Positions 8,281-17,491 of a stretch of DNA of 64,000 nt are shown in pieces. Under the pieces are notes generated by a model that was not told the DNA's origin, searched no databases, and was given only the letters and a program-made list of their open reading frames with translations. The first letter of the stretch is position 1; the number at the start of each line of letters is the position of its first letter. The position numbers and the translations under genes were made by a program. Source of the DNA: Vibrio ouci (lineage in GTDB: Bacteria > Pseudomonadota > Gammaproteobacteria > Enterobacterales > Vibrionaceae); the NCBI RefSeq assembly GCF_004551525.1, contig NZ_SATR01000024.1, positions 1 to 64,000 of the forward strand, in the 5' to 3' direction.

Positions 8281-9591
8281 CTAAAGCTTGTCCCAGATGA
8301 TTTCACAGTCTTGGCCTATAAAGTGACGATCAATAAATAAATCTCCGACCGCAACAACCCGCTCACCACATATGACTATAGGGGTTCTACGTCTCAGCCA
8401 GCTTGGGATACCATACTCTTGAAATAATTTTTTCAGCTTTCGACTATGACCCCGTTCTGCCGGATGGGCAGAAAGTCCTTCCGGGTTAAATAGCACCTGT
8501 AATGGTGCTTGGGCTAATGCTTGCTGTGATAGTTTCCCATTCGGTGATGAAACCAGTGCTAATTGACCTAACTCATCTGGCAACTGACAAACTTGTTCAA
8601 ACTGTAATGCGCACTGCCAATGTTCAAGACTTTGCCATGCTTGAACAACGTATAACTTATGTGCGAAGCGTCGAATCTGCCCATCGACCAACATCAGTTG
8701 AGGGTTAGCATCTTGCTGAGCAAGGGCTACTTCCTGCCATAACTTATCAAGCTGTACTCGACTAGGCATACGCAGACCAAGAGCTTCTAACCACATCCTC
8801 AGCAGGCGTGTTCTGGCCAACTCACTAATCGCCGCTAACGTGGCAATATCTAAGCTGCCGTCTGAGTGCATCGCGACAGACAGCTTTTCTGCCATCAATT
8901 CATCAAGTAATTGCTCTTGCTCTGCACACAGCTCTGCACTGCGCAACACCGACTGATGGATGTGTGGCCAACGCTCTCTCATGCTAGGCGTGAGGTTATG
9001 GCGAATGAAGTTACGCTCAAAGCGCTGATCTTGATTGCTCTCATCTTCAACCCACTCGAGCTCTAAACTTTGAGCAAACTCTTCTATCTCTTGGCGAGTC
9101 GCGGATAAAAGTGGCCTTACAATTTGCGCCTTTTCGAAAGGCATGATCACAGCCATAGAAGCTAAACCTTTAGGGCCGCTACCCCGTTTGAGGGCTAGCA
9201 AAAACGTCTCTAACTGATCATCTGCATGCTGACCCGTTAGTAATAAGTCGCCGCACTTGAGGTGCTTACTCAATGCGTTATAACGAGCTTCGCGCGCACT
9301 CTCTTCAACGCTCCGCCCCTCAACATCTAAACTCACTCTTTCGATAAATAAAGGCACATTTAATGATTGGCACCACACCTGACACTGCTTAGCCCATTGG
9401 TCAGCATTGTCACTCAAGCCATGATGAACATGTACCGCTAAACACTCCACGTTATGTTGCTGAGCGTATTGAACCAGCAGCTCAAGCATCACACGTGAGT
9501 CCAGCCCACCACTCAAGCCAAGCACAATGCGTGTGTTTGGTTGATAATATTGGTCAATCGCTGCGTAAAACGTTGATTTAAGCTTCATCAC
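8281..9591 (-). CDS. tilS: tRNA(Ile)-lysidine synthase
   Basis: TilS attaches lysine to C34 of the CAU anticodon of tRNA-Ile2, converting it from AUG to AUA decoding; it is essential. The 436-residue protein has the N-terminal ATP-pyrophosphatase loop LGLSGGLDSRVML near residue 27, then GHHADDQ-type motif (TGQHADDQLETFLL) and ERNFIRH. The C-terminal TilS domain ends with KKLFQEYGIPSWLRRRTPIV. Tandem ATG codons at 9591 and 9588 leave a one-residue ambiguity. It follows accA in the leftward run, after the accA terminator. Confidence 0.95.
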   Translation of the reverse strand: MMKLKSTFYAAIDQYYQPNTRIVLGLSGGLDSRVMLELLVQYAQQHNVECLAVHVHHGLSDNADQWAKQCQVWCQSLNVPLFIERVSLDVEGRSVEESAREARYNALSKHLKCGDLLLTGQHADDQLETFLLALKRGSGPKGLASMAVIMPFEKAQIVRPLLSATRQEIEEFAQSLELEWVEDESNQDQRFERNFIRHNLTPSMRERWPHIHQSVLRSAELCAEQEQLLDELMAEKLSVAMHSDGSLDIATLAAISELARTRLLRMWLEALGLRMPSRVQLDKLWQEVALAQQDANPQLMLVDGQIRRFAHKLYVVQAWQSLEHWQCALQFEQVCQLPDELGQLALVSSPNGKLSQQALAQAPLQVLFNPEGLSAHPAERGHSRKLKKLFQEYGIPSWLRRRTPIVICGERVVAVGDLFIDRHFIGQDCEIIWDKL

Positions 9592-9634
9592 TGTCTTTAT
9601 GTTGAGAGTTATAGGGTTATTTTATCACTAGCAA

Positions 9635-9663
9635 TAAAAAAGGCTGAACCTAAGTTCAGCCTT
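9635..9663 (-). terminator. Intrinsic terminator of accA
   Basis: A 10-bp stem AAGGCTGAAC/GTTCAGCCTT with loop CTAA is followed on the minus strand by six U residues. It marks the end of the dnaE-accA transcript. Confidence 0.9.
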
Positions 9664-9682
9664 TCTATGATACACGTAGCGA

Positions 9683-10642
9683 TTAACAGTAACCGTAGCT
9701 CATTAGGCGCTGGTAACGACGCTCTAGTAGAGTATCGTTATCAAACTGCTCTAGCTCTTCAAGTTGACGAGACAGTGTTGCCTTCATGTTTTGAGCCATT
9801 GTCAGGTGATCACGGTGTGCGCCACCTAGCGGCTCTTCGATAATTTCATCGATAAGCTCAAGCTCTTTTAGGCGTGGAGCAATTAGGCCCATCGCTTCTG
9901 CTGCTTGTGGCGCTTTATCTGAATCACGCCATAGGATTGATGCACAACCTTCTGGAGAGATTACCGAGTAAGTTGAGTACTGAAGCATGTTCACGTAGTC
10001 ACCCACACCAATAGCTAGAGCACCACCAGAACCGCCTTCACCAACAACGTTACAGATTACAGGCACTTTTAGGCCAGCCATCACTTTAAGGTTAGTTGCG
10101 ATTGCCTCTGATTGACCACGCTCTTCAGCACCAACACCTGGGTATGCACCTGCAGTATCGATAAAAGTGATCACTGGCATGTTAAAACGCTCTGCCGTTT
10201 GCATTAGACGTAGCGCTTTACGGTAACCTTCTGGCTTTGGCATACCAAAGTTACGTTTTACTTTTTCTTTTGTCTCACGACCTTTCTGGTGACCAATGAT
10301 CATCACTGGACGGCCATTTAGACGAGCCATACCACCAACAATCGCTTTGTCGTCAGCGTAGTGACGGTCACCCGCCATTTCATCAAACTCAGTAAATACG
10401 TGCTCGATGTAATCTAGCGTGTAAGGGCGCTGTGGGTGACGAGCTAGTTGAGCTGTTTCCCATGCACCAAGGTCACTGAACGTTTTCTTTTTAAGTTCTA
10501 GGCTTTTCTTTTCTAGCTGCTCAATCTCTTTCTCAAGATCAACACCCGCTTCACCACCATGACGAGATACGTCACGAAGTGCTTCAATTTTTGCTTCTAG
10601 CTCTGCGATTGGCTTTTCAAATTCTAAAAAGTTCAGGCTCAT
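9683..10642 (-). CDS. accA: Acetyl-CoA carboxylase carboxyltransferase subunit alpha
   Basis: AccA and AccD form the carboxyltransferase that moves CO2 from biotin to acetyl-CoA, making malonyl-CoA for fatty-acid synthesis. The 319-residue protein begins MSLNFLEFEKPIAELE, as in E. coli. It contains the carboxyltransferase core: VMIIGHQKGRETKEK, PVITFIDTAGAYPGVGAEERGQ and the oxyanion-hole glycines GEGGSGGALAIGVGD. Length is standard. It lies 38 bases after dnaE, in the same order as E. coli. Confidence 0.97.
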   Translation of the reverse strand: MSLNFLEFEKPIAELEAKIEALRDVSRHGGEAGVDLEKEIEQLEKKSLELKKKTFSDLGAWETAQLARHPQRPYTLDYIEHVFTEFDEMAGDRHYADDKAIVGGMARLNGRPVMIIGHQKGRETKEKVKRNFGMPKPEGYRKALRLMQTAERFNMPVITFIDTAGAYPGVGAEERGQSEAIATNLKVMAGLKVPVICNVVGEGGSGGALAIGVGDYVNMLQYSTYSVISPEGCASILWRDSDKAPQAAEAMGLIAPRLKELELIDEIIEEPLGGAHRDHLTMAQNMKATLSRQLEELEQFDNDTLLERRYQRLMSYGYC

Positions 10643-10659
10643 CTATAGATCCTTTATTA

Positions 10660-10679
10660 TTCGGTCGCCGTTGACCGAA
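10660..10679 (-). other. Hairpin in the dnaE-accA spacer
   Basis: A 7-bp inverted repeat, TTCGGTC/GACCGAA, with a 6-base loop sits between the dnaE stop and the accA ribosome-binding site. No U-tract follows, so it is more likely an RNA-processing or partial-attenuation stem than a full terminator. Confidence 0.45.
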
Positions 10680-10680
10680 C

Positions 10681-13600
10681 TTAGTTAAATTCGAGTTCTA
10701 CCTGGCCTTTCCCAAGTAGTTGTTTTAAATCATCTAATAATGCGTCACTCGGCGTTACTCGCCATTCTGTACCTAGCGTTAAACGCGCCCGAGCATCGGA
10801 GCGTTGGTAGTATACATGGACGGGCACACTTCCCGCCCGATGAGGCTCTAGTATTTGACTAAAGCGCTCAAAAAATCGGTCATTGATTTGCGATTCATCA
10901 ATCGAGACAGATAATCCTCGTGCATATTTTTCACGAGCTGTTCCCAAATCCATAACTTCGCGCGCGGACATTTTAAGACCACCATTGAAATCATCAAAGC
11001 TGACCTGTCCAGAAACCACCAAAATTTTATCGTTTTCTAACAATTCTGCGTATCGATCCAGCGCATCTGAGAACAACATCACTTCCATTCGGCCGCTTCT
11101 GTCATCCAAAGTCATAATACCGATACGTGTACCGCGCTTAGTTGTCATTACTCGCGACGCAATCACCAAGCCTGCAACCGTAACACTTTGATCACGACGA
11201 GTTGGAGTCGCGTCTTTTAATCGACAACTGGTGTACTTACCAAGTTCCTTTATATAGGCATTTATTGGGTGGCCGGTCAAATATAGGCCGAGTGTATCAC
11301 GTTCACCTTCAAGCCATACCTTCTCAGGCCATGGTTCTACTTTGGTGTACTTATGCTCAACCTCTTCCGGTGCCTCGGTTAATACCCCAAATAAATCGCT
11401 TTGACCAAATGCTTCCGCCTGGTGGTGTTGGCTCGCTGCTTTTACGGCATCATTCAATGAGGCCATCAGGGCTGCACGATGAGGGCCAAGTCGGTCAAGA
11501 GCACCGGCATAAATCAGTTTTTCAATCACACGCTTGTTGACTTTCTTAAGGTCAATGCGGGCACAGAAATCAAATAAATCTTTAAAGTGGCCATCTTTGT
11601 TGCGCGCTTCTAGAATTGCATCAATTGGGCCTTCACCAACCCCTTTAATCGCGCCGATACCGTAAACAATCGCACCGTCTTCATCAACATTGAAACGGTA
11701 TAAGCCAGCGTTAATGTCCGGTGGTAGCACTTTAAGCTTCATACGGAAACATTCATCGACTAGGCCAACCACTTTTTCCGTGTTGTCCATATCGGCTGTC
11801 ATTACCGCTGCCATAAACTCTGCTGGGAAGTGAGTTTTTAGCCATAACGTCTGGTACGAAACCAGTGCATATGCCGCTGAGTGGGATTTGTTAAAGCCGT
11901 AACCTGCGAACTTTTCTACCAAGTCGAAGATCTTCATCGCCAGTTCGCCGTCAACGCCGTTGGCAATCGCCCCTTCTTCGAAAGTCGCACGCTGCTTGGC
12001 CATCTCTTCAGGCTTTTTCTTACCCATCGCACGACGGAGCATGTCTGCACCACCTAGCGTATAGCCAGAAAGAACCTGAGCGATCTGCATTACCTGCTCC
12101 TGATAGAGGATAATGCCGTAGGTCGGTTCAAGAATTTCTTGTAACGAGTCGTGCTGCCACTGTTCATCTGGATACGATACTGCTTCTCGACCATGCTTAC
12201 GGTCGATAAAGTTATCTACCATGCCCGATTGGAGTGGGCCAGGGCGGAACAGAGCTACCAGTGCGATAATATCTTCAAAACAGTCAGGTTGAAGACGCTT
12301 GATTAGCTCTTTCATACCACGCGATTCCAACTGGAATACCGCCGTGGTCTCTGAGTTTTGCAACAGATTGAATGACGCTTGGTCTACCAGTGGAATTGAC
12401 TCGATCGCAACCGGTGGTTTGCCCTCTTTCTCTAGACGAGGGTTAATCAAGCCCAGCGCCCAGTCGATGATGGTTAATGTTCGTAGACCCAAGAAGTCAA
12501 ACTTAACCAGACCAGCGGTTTCTACGTCGTTCTTATCAAACTGGGTAACTGGGAAATGGCCTTCCGCATCCGCGTAGATAGGCGCAAAGTCAGTAATGGT
12601 CGTTGGTGAGATAACAACACCACCCGCGTGCTTACCGGCGTTACGTGTACACCCTTCAAGGATGCGACACATATCGATCAGCTCTTTGATCTCTTCGTCG
12701 TTCTCGTACAATTCAGGCAGTGCAGGCTCAGCTTTGAACGCTTTTTCAAGCGTCATACCTGGGTCTGGCGGCACCAACTTAGAAATGCGGTCTACAAAGC
12801 CGAAACCGTGACCAAGTACACGTCCCACGTCGCGAATAACCGCTTTTGCCGCCATGGTACCAAAGGTGATGATCTGAGATACCGCGTCTCGGCCATACAT
12901 TTCTGCTACGTGATCAATAACTTGATCACGTTTATCCATACAGAAGTCGACGTCGAAATCGGGCATCGAGACACGTTCTGGGTTCAAGAATCGTTCGAAT
13001 AGCAGGTCATATTCCAATGGATCCAAGTCGGTGATCTTAAGTGCGTACGCCACTAGCGAACCCGCACCTGAACCACGGCCAGGACCAACTGGAATAGCGT
13101 TATCTTTTGACCACTGGATGAACTCCATTACGATCAAGAAGTAACCTGGGAATCCCATGTTGTTGATTACTTCAAGCTCGATCTTAAGTCGGTCATCGTA
13201 TTCAGGGCGGCGCTCTTCGCGCACTTTTGGGTCAGGAAATAGGAACTCAAGACGCTCTTCTAGGCCTTGTTCCGATTTCTTAACCAAGAATTCGGTTTCT
13301 TCCATCCCTTCGGTTGGGAACGCTGGAAGGAAGTACTCACCGAGTCGGACAGTAACGTTACAACGCTTAGCAATTTCAACACTGTTTTCTAGTGCTTCTG
13401 GGATATCAGAGAAGAGCTCACACATCTCCTCTTCCGTGCGTAGATATTGCTGAGGGCTGTAGTTTTTTGGCCTACGTGGATCTTCAAGTGTGTAGCCATC
13501 ATGGATAGCAACTCGAATCTCATGAGCATCAAACAAAGTCTCGTCGAGGATAACCACATCGTTGGTCGCCACGACAGGGATCTCTCGTTGCTCAGCCAAC

Positions 13601-14160
13601 TCTAGCGCAAAATGCAGATACGTTTCTTCATCAGCACGGCCTGTACGCGTTAGCTCCAAATAAAATCTATCTGGGAAATGGGTTTGGTAGAACGCGACAC
13701 ACTCTTCAGCAACTTTCTGGTTGCCTTTGAGCAGAGCTTTACCTATTTCACCGCTTTTACCCCCTGAGAGTAAAATTACCCCTTCAGATAACTCAGTTAG
13801 CCACTCTTTATCAATGACAGGTTGATGCTGTACGTGCCCACGCAGGTACGCTTTAGAAATGAGTAGAGTTAGGTTCTTGTAGCCAACATTATCCGCCGCG
13901 ATAACGGTCAATTTTGTTAGCTCATCACCGAACTCAGGTGACTGCATAAGAAAATCAGCACCAATGATTGGCTTAATACCGCAGCCGTGTGCAGTGCCAT
14001 AAAACTTAACCAGACCACACAAGTTGGTGAAGTCGGTCAGTGCCATTGCAGGCATACCCATTTCAGCCACCCTCTTAACCAAGGGAGGCACTTTTGATAG
14101 GCCGTCAACCATGGAGAAGTCACTATGAACTCGAAGGTGGATAAACTTTGGATCTGACAT
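10681..14160 (-). CDS. dnaE: DNA polymerase III alpha subunit
   Basis: DnaE is the replicative polymerase of the holoenzyme. The 1159-residue protein has an N-terminal PHP domain (FIHLRVHSDFSMVDGL) and then a C-family polymerase core with VGPGRGSGAGSLVAYAL. The catalytic aspartates are in MPDFDVDFCMD, and AGYGFNKSHSAAYALVSYQT marks the fingers region. The tandem HhH region, an internal beta-clamp motif (GQSDLFGVL) and an OB-fold (VTVAGLVIASRVMTTKRGT) follow. The C-terminal tail QVELEFN equals the E. coli tau/clamp-interacting end. Length matches E. coli (1160). It sits between rnhB and accA as in E. coli. Confidence 0.98.
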   Translation of the reverse strand: MSDPKFIHLRVHSDFSMVDGLSKVPPLVKRVAEMGMPAMALTDFTNLCGLVKFYGTAHGCGIKPIIGADFLMQSPEFGDELTKLTVIAADNVGYKNLTLLISKAYLRGHVQHQPVIDKEWLTELSEGVILLSGGKSGEIGKALLKGNQKVAEECVAFYQTHFPDRFYLELTRTGRADEETYLHFALELAEQREIPVVATNDVVILDETLFDAHEIRVAIHDGYTLEDPRRPKNYSPQQYLRTEEEMCELFSDIPEALENSVEIAKRCNVTVRLGEYFLPAFPTEGMEETEFLVKKSEQGLEERLEFLFPDPKVREERRPEYDDRLKIELEVINNMGFPGYFLIVMEFIQWSKDNAIPVGPGRGSGAGSLVAYALKITDLDPLEYDLLFERFLNPERVSMPDFDVDFCMDKRDQVIDHVAEMYGRDAVSQIITFGTMAAKAVIRDVGRVLGHGFGFVDRISKLVPPDPGMTLEKAFKAEPALPELYENDEEIKELIDMCRILEGCTRNAGKHAGGVVISPTTITDFAPIYADAEGHFPVTQFDKNDVETAGLVKFDFLGLRTLTIIDWALGLINPRLEKEGKPPVAIESIPLVDQASFNLLQNSETTAVFQLESRGMKELIKRLQPDCFEDIIALVALFRPGPLQSGMVDNFIDRKHGREAVSYPDEQWQHDSLQEILEPTYGIILYQEQVMQIAQVLSGYTLGGADMLRRAMGKKKPEEMAKQRATFEEGAIANGVDGELAMKIFDLVEKFAGYGFNKSHSAAYALVSYQTLWLKTHFPAEFMAAVMTADMDNTEKVVGLVDECFRMKLKVLPPDINAGLYRFNVDEDGAIVYGIGAIKGVGEGPIDAILEARNKDGHFKDLFDFCARIDLKKVNKRVIEKLIYAGALDRLGPHRAALMASLNDAVKAASQHHQAEAFGQSDLFGVLTEAPEEVEHKYTKVEPWPEKVWLEGERDTLGLYLTGHPINAYIKELGKYTSCRLKDATPTRRDQSVTVAGLVIASRVMTTKRGTRIGIMTLDDRSGRMEVMLFSDALDRYAELLENDKILVVSGQVSFDDFNGGLKMSAREVMDLGTAREKYARGLSVSIDESQINDRFFERFSQILEPHRAGSVPVHVYYQRSDARARLTLGTEWRVTPSDALLDDLKQLLGKGQVELEFN

Positions 14161-14250
14161 GAATAAGGTCCAGAAAGGTGATAAATTTGGAAGATATTTG
14201 GGGTATTTTAAGTGAAAATTATCGACTTATATACCCCATCAAAGCGCTTT

Positions 14251-14868
14251 CTACTCAATCCCGAGCGCACGCTTGACTGGTTTGAAGCTCTTGCGGTGCT
14301 GTTCGATGACGCCGTGCTTTTCAATGGCTTCAAAATGCGCCTTGGTTGGATAGCCTTTATGCTTAGCAAAACCAAACTCAGGATGCAGCTTATCGAGCTC
14401 TTCCATCTCTTGGTCACGGACAACTTTGGCAATGATCGACGCCGCACTGATCTCTGCAACACGTAAATCACCTTTGACCACCGCTTGAGAATCCATAGGT
14501 AATTCTGGGCAGCGGTTGCCATCAATAAGGGCAAGATCAGGTTTAACACTCAAGCCATCGATAGCACGCTGCATTGCAACCATGGTCGCTTGCAAAATGT
14601 TTAGCTGGTCGATTTCTTCAGGTGAGCAACGCCCTACTGACCAAGCTAGAGCTTTCTGCTTAATTTCTGGCAACAGCGCTAAACGTTTTTTCTCAGATAA
14701 CTTTTTAGAATCGTTCAAACCCTCAATCGGGTTATTCGGGTCTAAAATAACCGCGGCAGTGACAACATCGCCGACCAAAGGGCCACGGCCTACTTCATCC
14801 ACACCCGCAACCAGTTGATAGCCTTGCGGATACTCAAAAGGTGGAAGTTCTTGTTTCTCTTTTGCCAT
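14251..14868 (-). CDS. rnhB: Ribonuclease HII
   Basis: RNase HII nicks DNA 5' of single ribonucleotides and starts ribonucleotide excision repair. The 205-residue protein shows VAGVDEVGRGPLVGDVV with the first two catalytic acidic residues and the GRG ribose-recognition motif. LALIDGNRCPEL carries the third, and SIIAKVVRDQEM and GFAKHKGYPTKAHFEAI follow. Its first base overlaps the lpxB stop codon, so translation is likely coupled. The 90-base gap to dnaE contains no gene. Confidence 0.96.
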   Translation of the reverse strand: MAKEKQELPPFEYPQGYQLVAGVDEVGRGPLVGDVVTAAVILDPNNPIEGLNDSKKLSEKKRLALLPEIKQKALAWSVGRCSPEEIDQLNILQATMVAMQRAIDGLSVKPDLALIDGNRCPELPMDSQAVVKGDLRVAEISAASIIAKVVRDQEMEELDKLHPEFGFAKHKGYPTKAHFEAIEKHGVIEQHRKSFKPVKRALGIE

Positions 14869-16010
14869 TATTCTTTACCAATTAGGTTGAGGACAGCTTT
14901 GGCAGCCTGAACATCCGCGTCTTTACGGATCAAGTGGTGCATTTCAGTAAATCGAGCAATCAGTTCCTCGTTATTACTGCCCAACATATCCTCAACAGCA
15001 GGTACTAAAAATTGTGGATCGCACTCATCCAAAATGAACTCTTTGACTAACTCCTCTCCAGCCAAAATATTCGGCAGTGAGACGAATTCAGTAATCGCTA
15101 ATTTCTGTACTAACCAGCCAGTGAATCGGTTGACCTTATAGCCAACAACCATAGGTCGTTTAAGCAGCATACACTCGAGCGCAACCGTACCAGAAGCAAG
15201 CAGTACAGCATCAGACGCGGTAATCACATTACGCGCGGTATCCTGAACAATGACGAAGTCTAATTCAGGCGCAGTCTGTTGCCAGATTTCTTCAAACTGC
15301 TGTTTACGCTTGTCATTCACCGCCGCAACAACAAAGCCAATATCAGGAAACTTCTGCTTTATTTCTCGGCATGTATCAATAAATGGCTGAGCGATTAAGC
15401 CCACCTCGCCGCCACGGCTGCCCGGCAATACCGCGAGCCATTGTTTGTCTTGCTCTAGATTAAGAAGCTCTCTCGCCTCTTGTTGATCTGGCACCAGTGG
15501 GATCGCATCCGCTAAGGTGTGACCAACAAACTCACACGCTACCTGATACTTGTCATAAAACGCTTTTTCAAAAGGTAGGAACGCAAGGACAAGGTCTGTT
15601 GCTGCATCAATTTTAAAGATACGCTTTGGTCGCCAAGCCCACACCGATGGACTCACATAATGGACGGTTTTAATGCCAGCTTTTTTCAGGTCGAGTTCAA
15701 GTCTCAAGTTAAAGTCTGGCGCATCGATACCGACAAATACATCCGGCGGGTTCTGGGTGAAGTACTTAACCAGTTCAGCTTTCACTTTCAGCAATCTTGG
15801 CAGCCTTCCCAGTACTTCGACGAGTCCCATTACCGCAAGCTCTTCCATATCAAACAGAGACTCACAGCCTTGGGCTATCATTTTTGGTCCACCGATACCG
15901 ACGAACTCAGCGTTAGGGTACTTTTGTTTTATCGCTTTGATGAAACCTTCACCGAGAGTGTCTCCGGACAGTTCCCCGACGACAATACCAATTCGTAGTG
16001 GCTTTTCCAT
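14868..16010 (-). CDS. lpxB: Lipid-A-disaccharide synthase
   Basis: LpxB is a peripheral inner-membrane GT19 glycosyltransferase that joins UDP-2,3-diacylglucosamine to lipid X, forming the lipid A disaccharide. The 380-residue protein has GIVVGELSGDTLGEGFI at the N-terminus, VFVGIDAPDFNLRLE containing the conserved catalytic aspartate, YVSPSVWAWRPKRI, VLPGSRGGEV and ASGTVALECMLLKRPMVVGY. Length is normal. It follows lpxA after a terminator-like hairpin and overlaps rnhB by one base. Confidence 0.97.
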   Translation of the reverse strand: MEKPLRIGIVVGELSGDTLGEGFIKAIKQKYPNAEFVGIGGPKMIAQGCESLFDMEELAVMGLVEVLGRLPRLLKVKAELVKYFTQNPPDVFVGIDAPDFNLRLELDLKKAGIKTVHYVSPSVWAWRPKRIFKIDAATDLVLAFLPFEKAFYDKYQVACEFVGHTLADAIPLVPDQQEARELLNLEQDKQWLAVLPGSRGGEVGLIAQPFIDTCREIKQKFPDIGFVVAAVNDKRKQQFEEIWQQTAPELDFVIVQDTARNVITASDAVLLASGTVALECMLLKRPMVVGYKVNRFTGWLVQKLAITEFVSLPNILAGEELVKEFILDECDPQFLVPAVEDMLGSNNEELIARFTEMHHLIRKDADVQAAKAVLNLIGKE

Positions 16011-16040
16011 GGCTGAATGACCTACCTAATTTATTGCTTT

Positions 16041-16080
16041 AAAAAGTAAAAAAGACCGCAACCGTAAGATTGCGATCTTT
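16041..16080 (-). terminator. Terminator or attenuator between lpxA and lpxB
   Basis: Stem AAAGACCGCAA/TTGCGATCTTT has one position that pairs as G-U only in minus-strand RNA. It is followed on the minus strand by a long U-rich tract. Because lpxB lies just downstream, it would lower lpxB expression relative to lpxA or separate the transcripts. Confidence 0.75.
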
Positions 16081-16101
16081 TATGCAGCTTCACAAGTGTT
16101 A

Positions 16102-16890
16102 TTAGCGAATAATACCGCGCTCAGAAATCTCTAGCATCTCCAGCATCGGTTTGATCGAATCAAACTCTTTCGCCATTTCAACTAGGCTAGCTTTTGCGTC
16201 TTCAAGCGTTTTACCTGAACGGTAAATTTCTTTGTATGCTTTCTGCAAAGCACGGATTTCTGGCTTCTCGAAACCATTACGCTTAAGGCCAACAAGGTTT
16301 AAGCCAAACGGTGTTGCATGGTTACCTTGTGCAAGCACGTAAGGAAGCACGTCTTGAACCACTGCAGAACAGCCACCTGTGTATGAGTAAGCACCGATAT
16401 TACAGAATGGATGAATCGCAGAAAGCGCCATAACGCCCGCATAATCGCCAACGGTAACGTGACCACCAAGGATGGCATTGTTACCAATGTGAGTATGGTT
16501 ACCAACAATCACATCATGGGCAATATGCGCATTAACACACAACAGGTTGTCGTTGCCGATTACTGTAGTCGCTTTGTCTTGAGTTGTACCACGGTGGATT
16601 TGAACTGCTTCGCGGATAACGTTGCGATCACCGATAACAACGGTCGTCTCTTCACCGCCATATTTCTTATCTTGGTTCTCTTCACCAATTACGGCATTGG
16701 GAAAGATACGGTTGTCTTTACCAATCGTTGTATGACCTTTAATGACAACATGAGACATCACTTCAGTGCCTTCACCGATCTCAATCGTACCTGAGATGTA
16801 AGTGAATGGACCAACGGTCACATTGGCTGCAATTTTAACTTCACCTTCAATAACCGCTGAAGGGTGAATTTGAGCTGTTTCATGAATCAT
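16102..16890 (-). CDS. lpxA: UDP-N-acetylglucosamine acyltransferase
   Basis: LpxA is the first enzyme of lipid A synthesis; it transfers 3-hydroxyacyl from ACP to UDP-GlcNAc. From MIHETAQIHPSAVIEG at 16890 the protein has 262 residues, identical in length to the E. coli enzyme. It is a left-handed beta-helix built from hexapeptide repeats, with the catalytic histidine in NAHIAHDVIVGNH and a helical C-terminal domain. A longer reading from 16911 would overlap fabZ and is not needed, since the spacing at 16890 leaves one base after the fabZ stop. The order lpxD-fabZ-lpxA-lpxB is conserved. Confidence 0.97.
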   Translation of the reverse strand: MIHETAQIHPSAVIEGEVKIAANVTVGPFTYISGTIEIGEGTEVMSHVVIKGHTTIGKDNRIFPNAVIGEENQDKKYGGEETTVVIGDRNVIREAVQIHRGTTQDKATTVIGNDNLLCVNAHIAHDVIVGNHTHIGNNAILGGHVTVGDYAGVMALSAIHPFCNIGAYSYTGGCSAVVQDVLPYVLAQGNHATPFGLNLVGLKRNGFEKPEIRALQKAYKEIYRSGKTLEDAKASLVEMAKEFDSIKPMLEMLEISERGIIR

Positions 16891-16891
16891 A

Positions 16892-17350
16892 TTAAAACTC
16901 TCGACGAGCACATTTTAGTTCCGCAGAACATACCACTTCGCCGTCGACTTTTGCTATGCCTTTAAATGCAGCAATACCGCGACGCTCTTTAATAAATTCT
17001 ACTTCAATCACTAGCTGATCGCCTGGAACAACTGGTTTGCGGAATTTCGCGCCATCAACGCTCGCAAAGTAGTACAGTTCATTTTCAGAAGGAGCACCAA
17101 ATGATTTGAATGCCAATAAACCAGTCGCCTGAGCCATTGCTTCTAGGATAAGTACACCTGGAAATACAGGTAGCTGAGGGAAATGACCTGTAAACTGAGG
17201 TTCATTCACTGAAACGTTTTTGATCGCCGTTAGGTATTTCTCTTCTTGGAAATCAATTACGCGATCGATGAGCAAGAATGGGTAGCGATGTGGTAACAAT
17301 TCCTGGATTTCAGTGATGTTCATCGTTTTCTGTTCAGTAGTCAAAGTCAT
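16892..17350 (-). CDS. fabZ: 3-hydroxyacyl-[ACP] dehydratase
   Basis: FabZ dehydrates 3-hydroxyacyl-ACP in fatty-acid elongation and competes with LpxA and LpxD for hydroxyacyl-ACP. The 152-residue hot-dog-fold protein has LLPHRYPFLLIDRV with the catalytic histidine, and FTGHFPQLPVFPGVLILEAMAQ with the catalytic glutamate. The start could also be at the internal ATG ten codons in (17323); neither has a strong Shine-Dalgarno. It is followed by lpxA after one base. Confidence 0.96.
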   Translation of the reverse strand: MTLTTEQKTMNITEIQELLPHRYPFLLIDRVIDFQEEKYLTAIKNVSVNEPQFTGHFPQLPVFPGVLILEAMAQATGLLAFKSFGAPSENELYYFASVDGAKFRKPVVPGDQLVIEVEFIKERRGIAAFKGIAKVDGEVVCSAELKCARREF

Positions 17351-17449
17351 ATTCCTATTTTGAATGCTAAATTTGGTTGCTGGCAGGCATTATATACTCA
17401 AGTGAGCTTAAGGTGTAATCCCACCCGAAAATTGGTTGGCTATATAGAC

Positions 17450-17477
17450 AAAAAGACTCGCGAAGTGCGAGCCTTTT
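17450..17477 (-). terminator. Intrinsic terminator after lpxD
   Basis: A 7-bp stem GACTCGC/GCGAGCC (one G-U pair in minus-strand RNA) is followed by a U-tract 14 bases past the lpxD stop. It suggests fabZ also has its own promoter in 17351-17450. Confidence 0.8.
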
Positions 17478-17491
17478 AATCAGAAATGGAA

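Noticed and set aside
12299..13453. Several plus-strand ORFs inside dnaE (and similar ones inside glnD, bamA, proB and ncs2 genes)
   Set aside because: They are antisense shadows of long, conserved genes and have Ser/Arg/Pro-rich compositions typical of such frames.
14208..14549. 113-residue minus-strand ORF after rnhB
   Set aside because: It is a frame shadow of rnhB: it overlaps it almost fully, is Arg/Ser-rich and lacks a domain.
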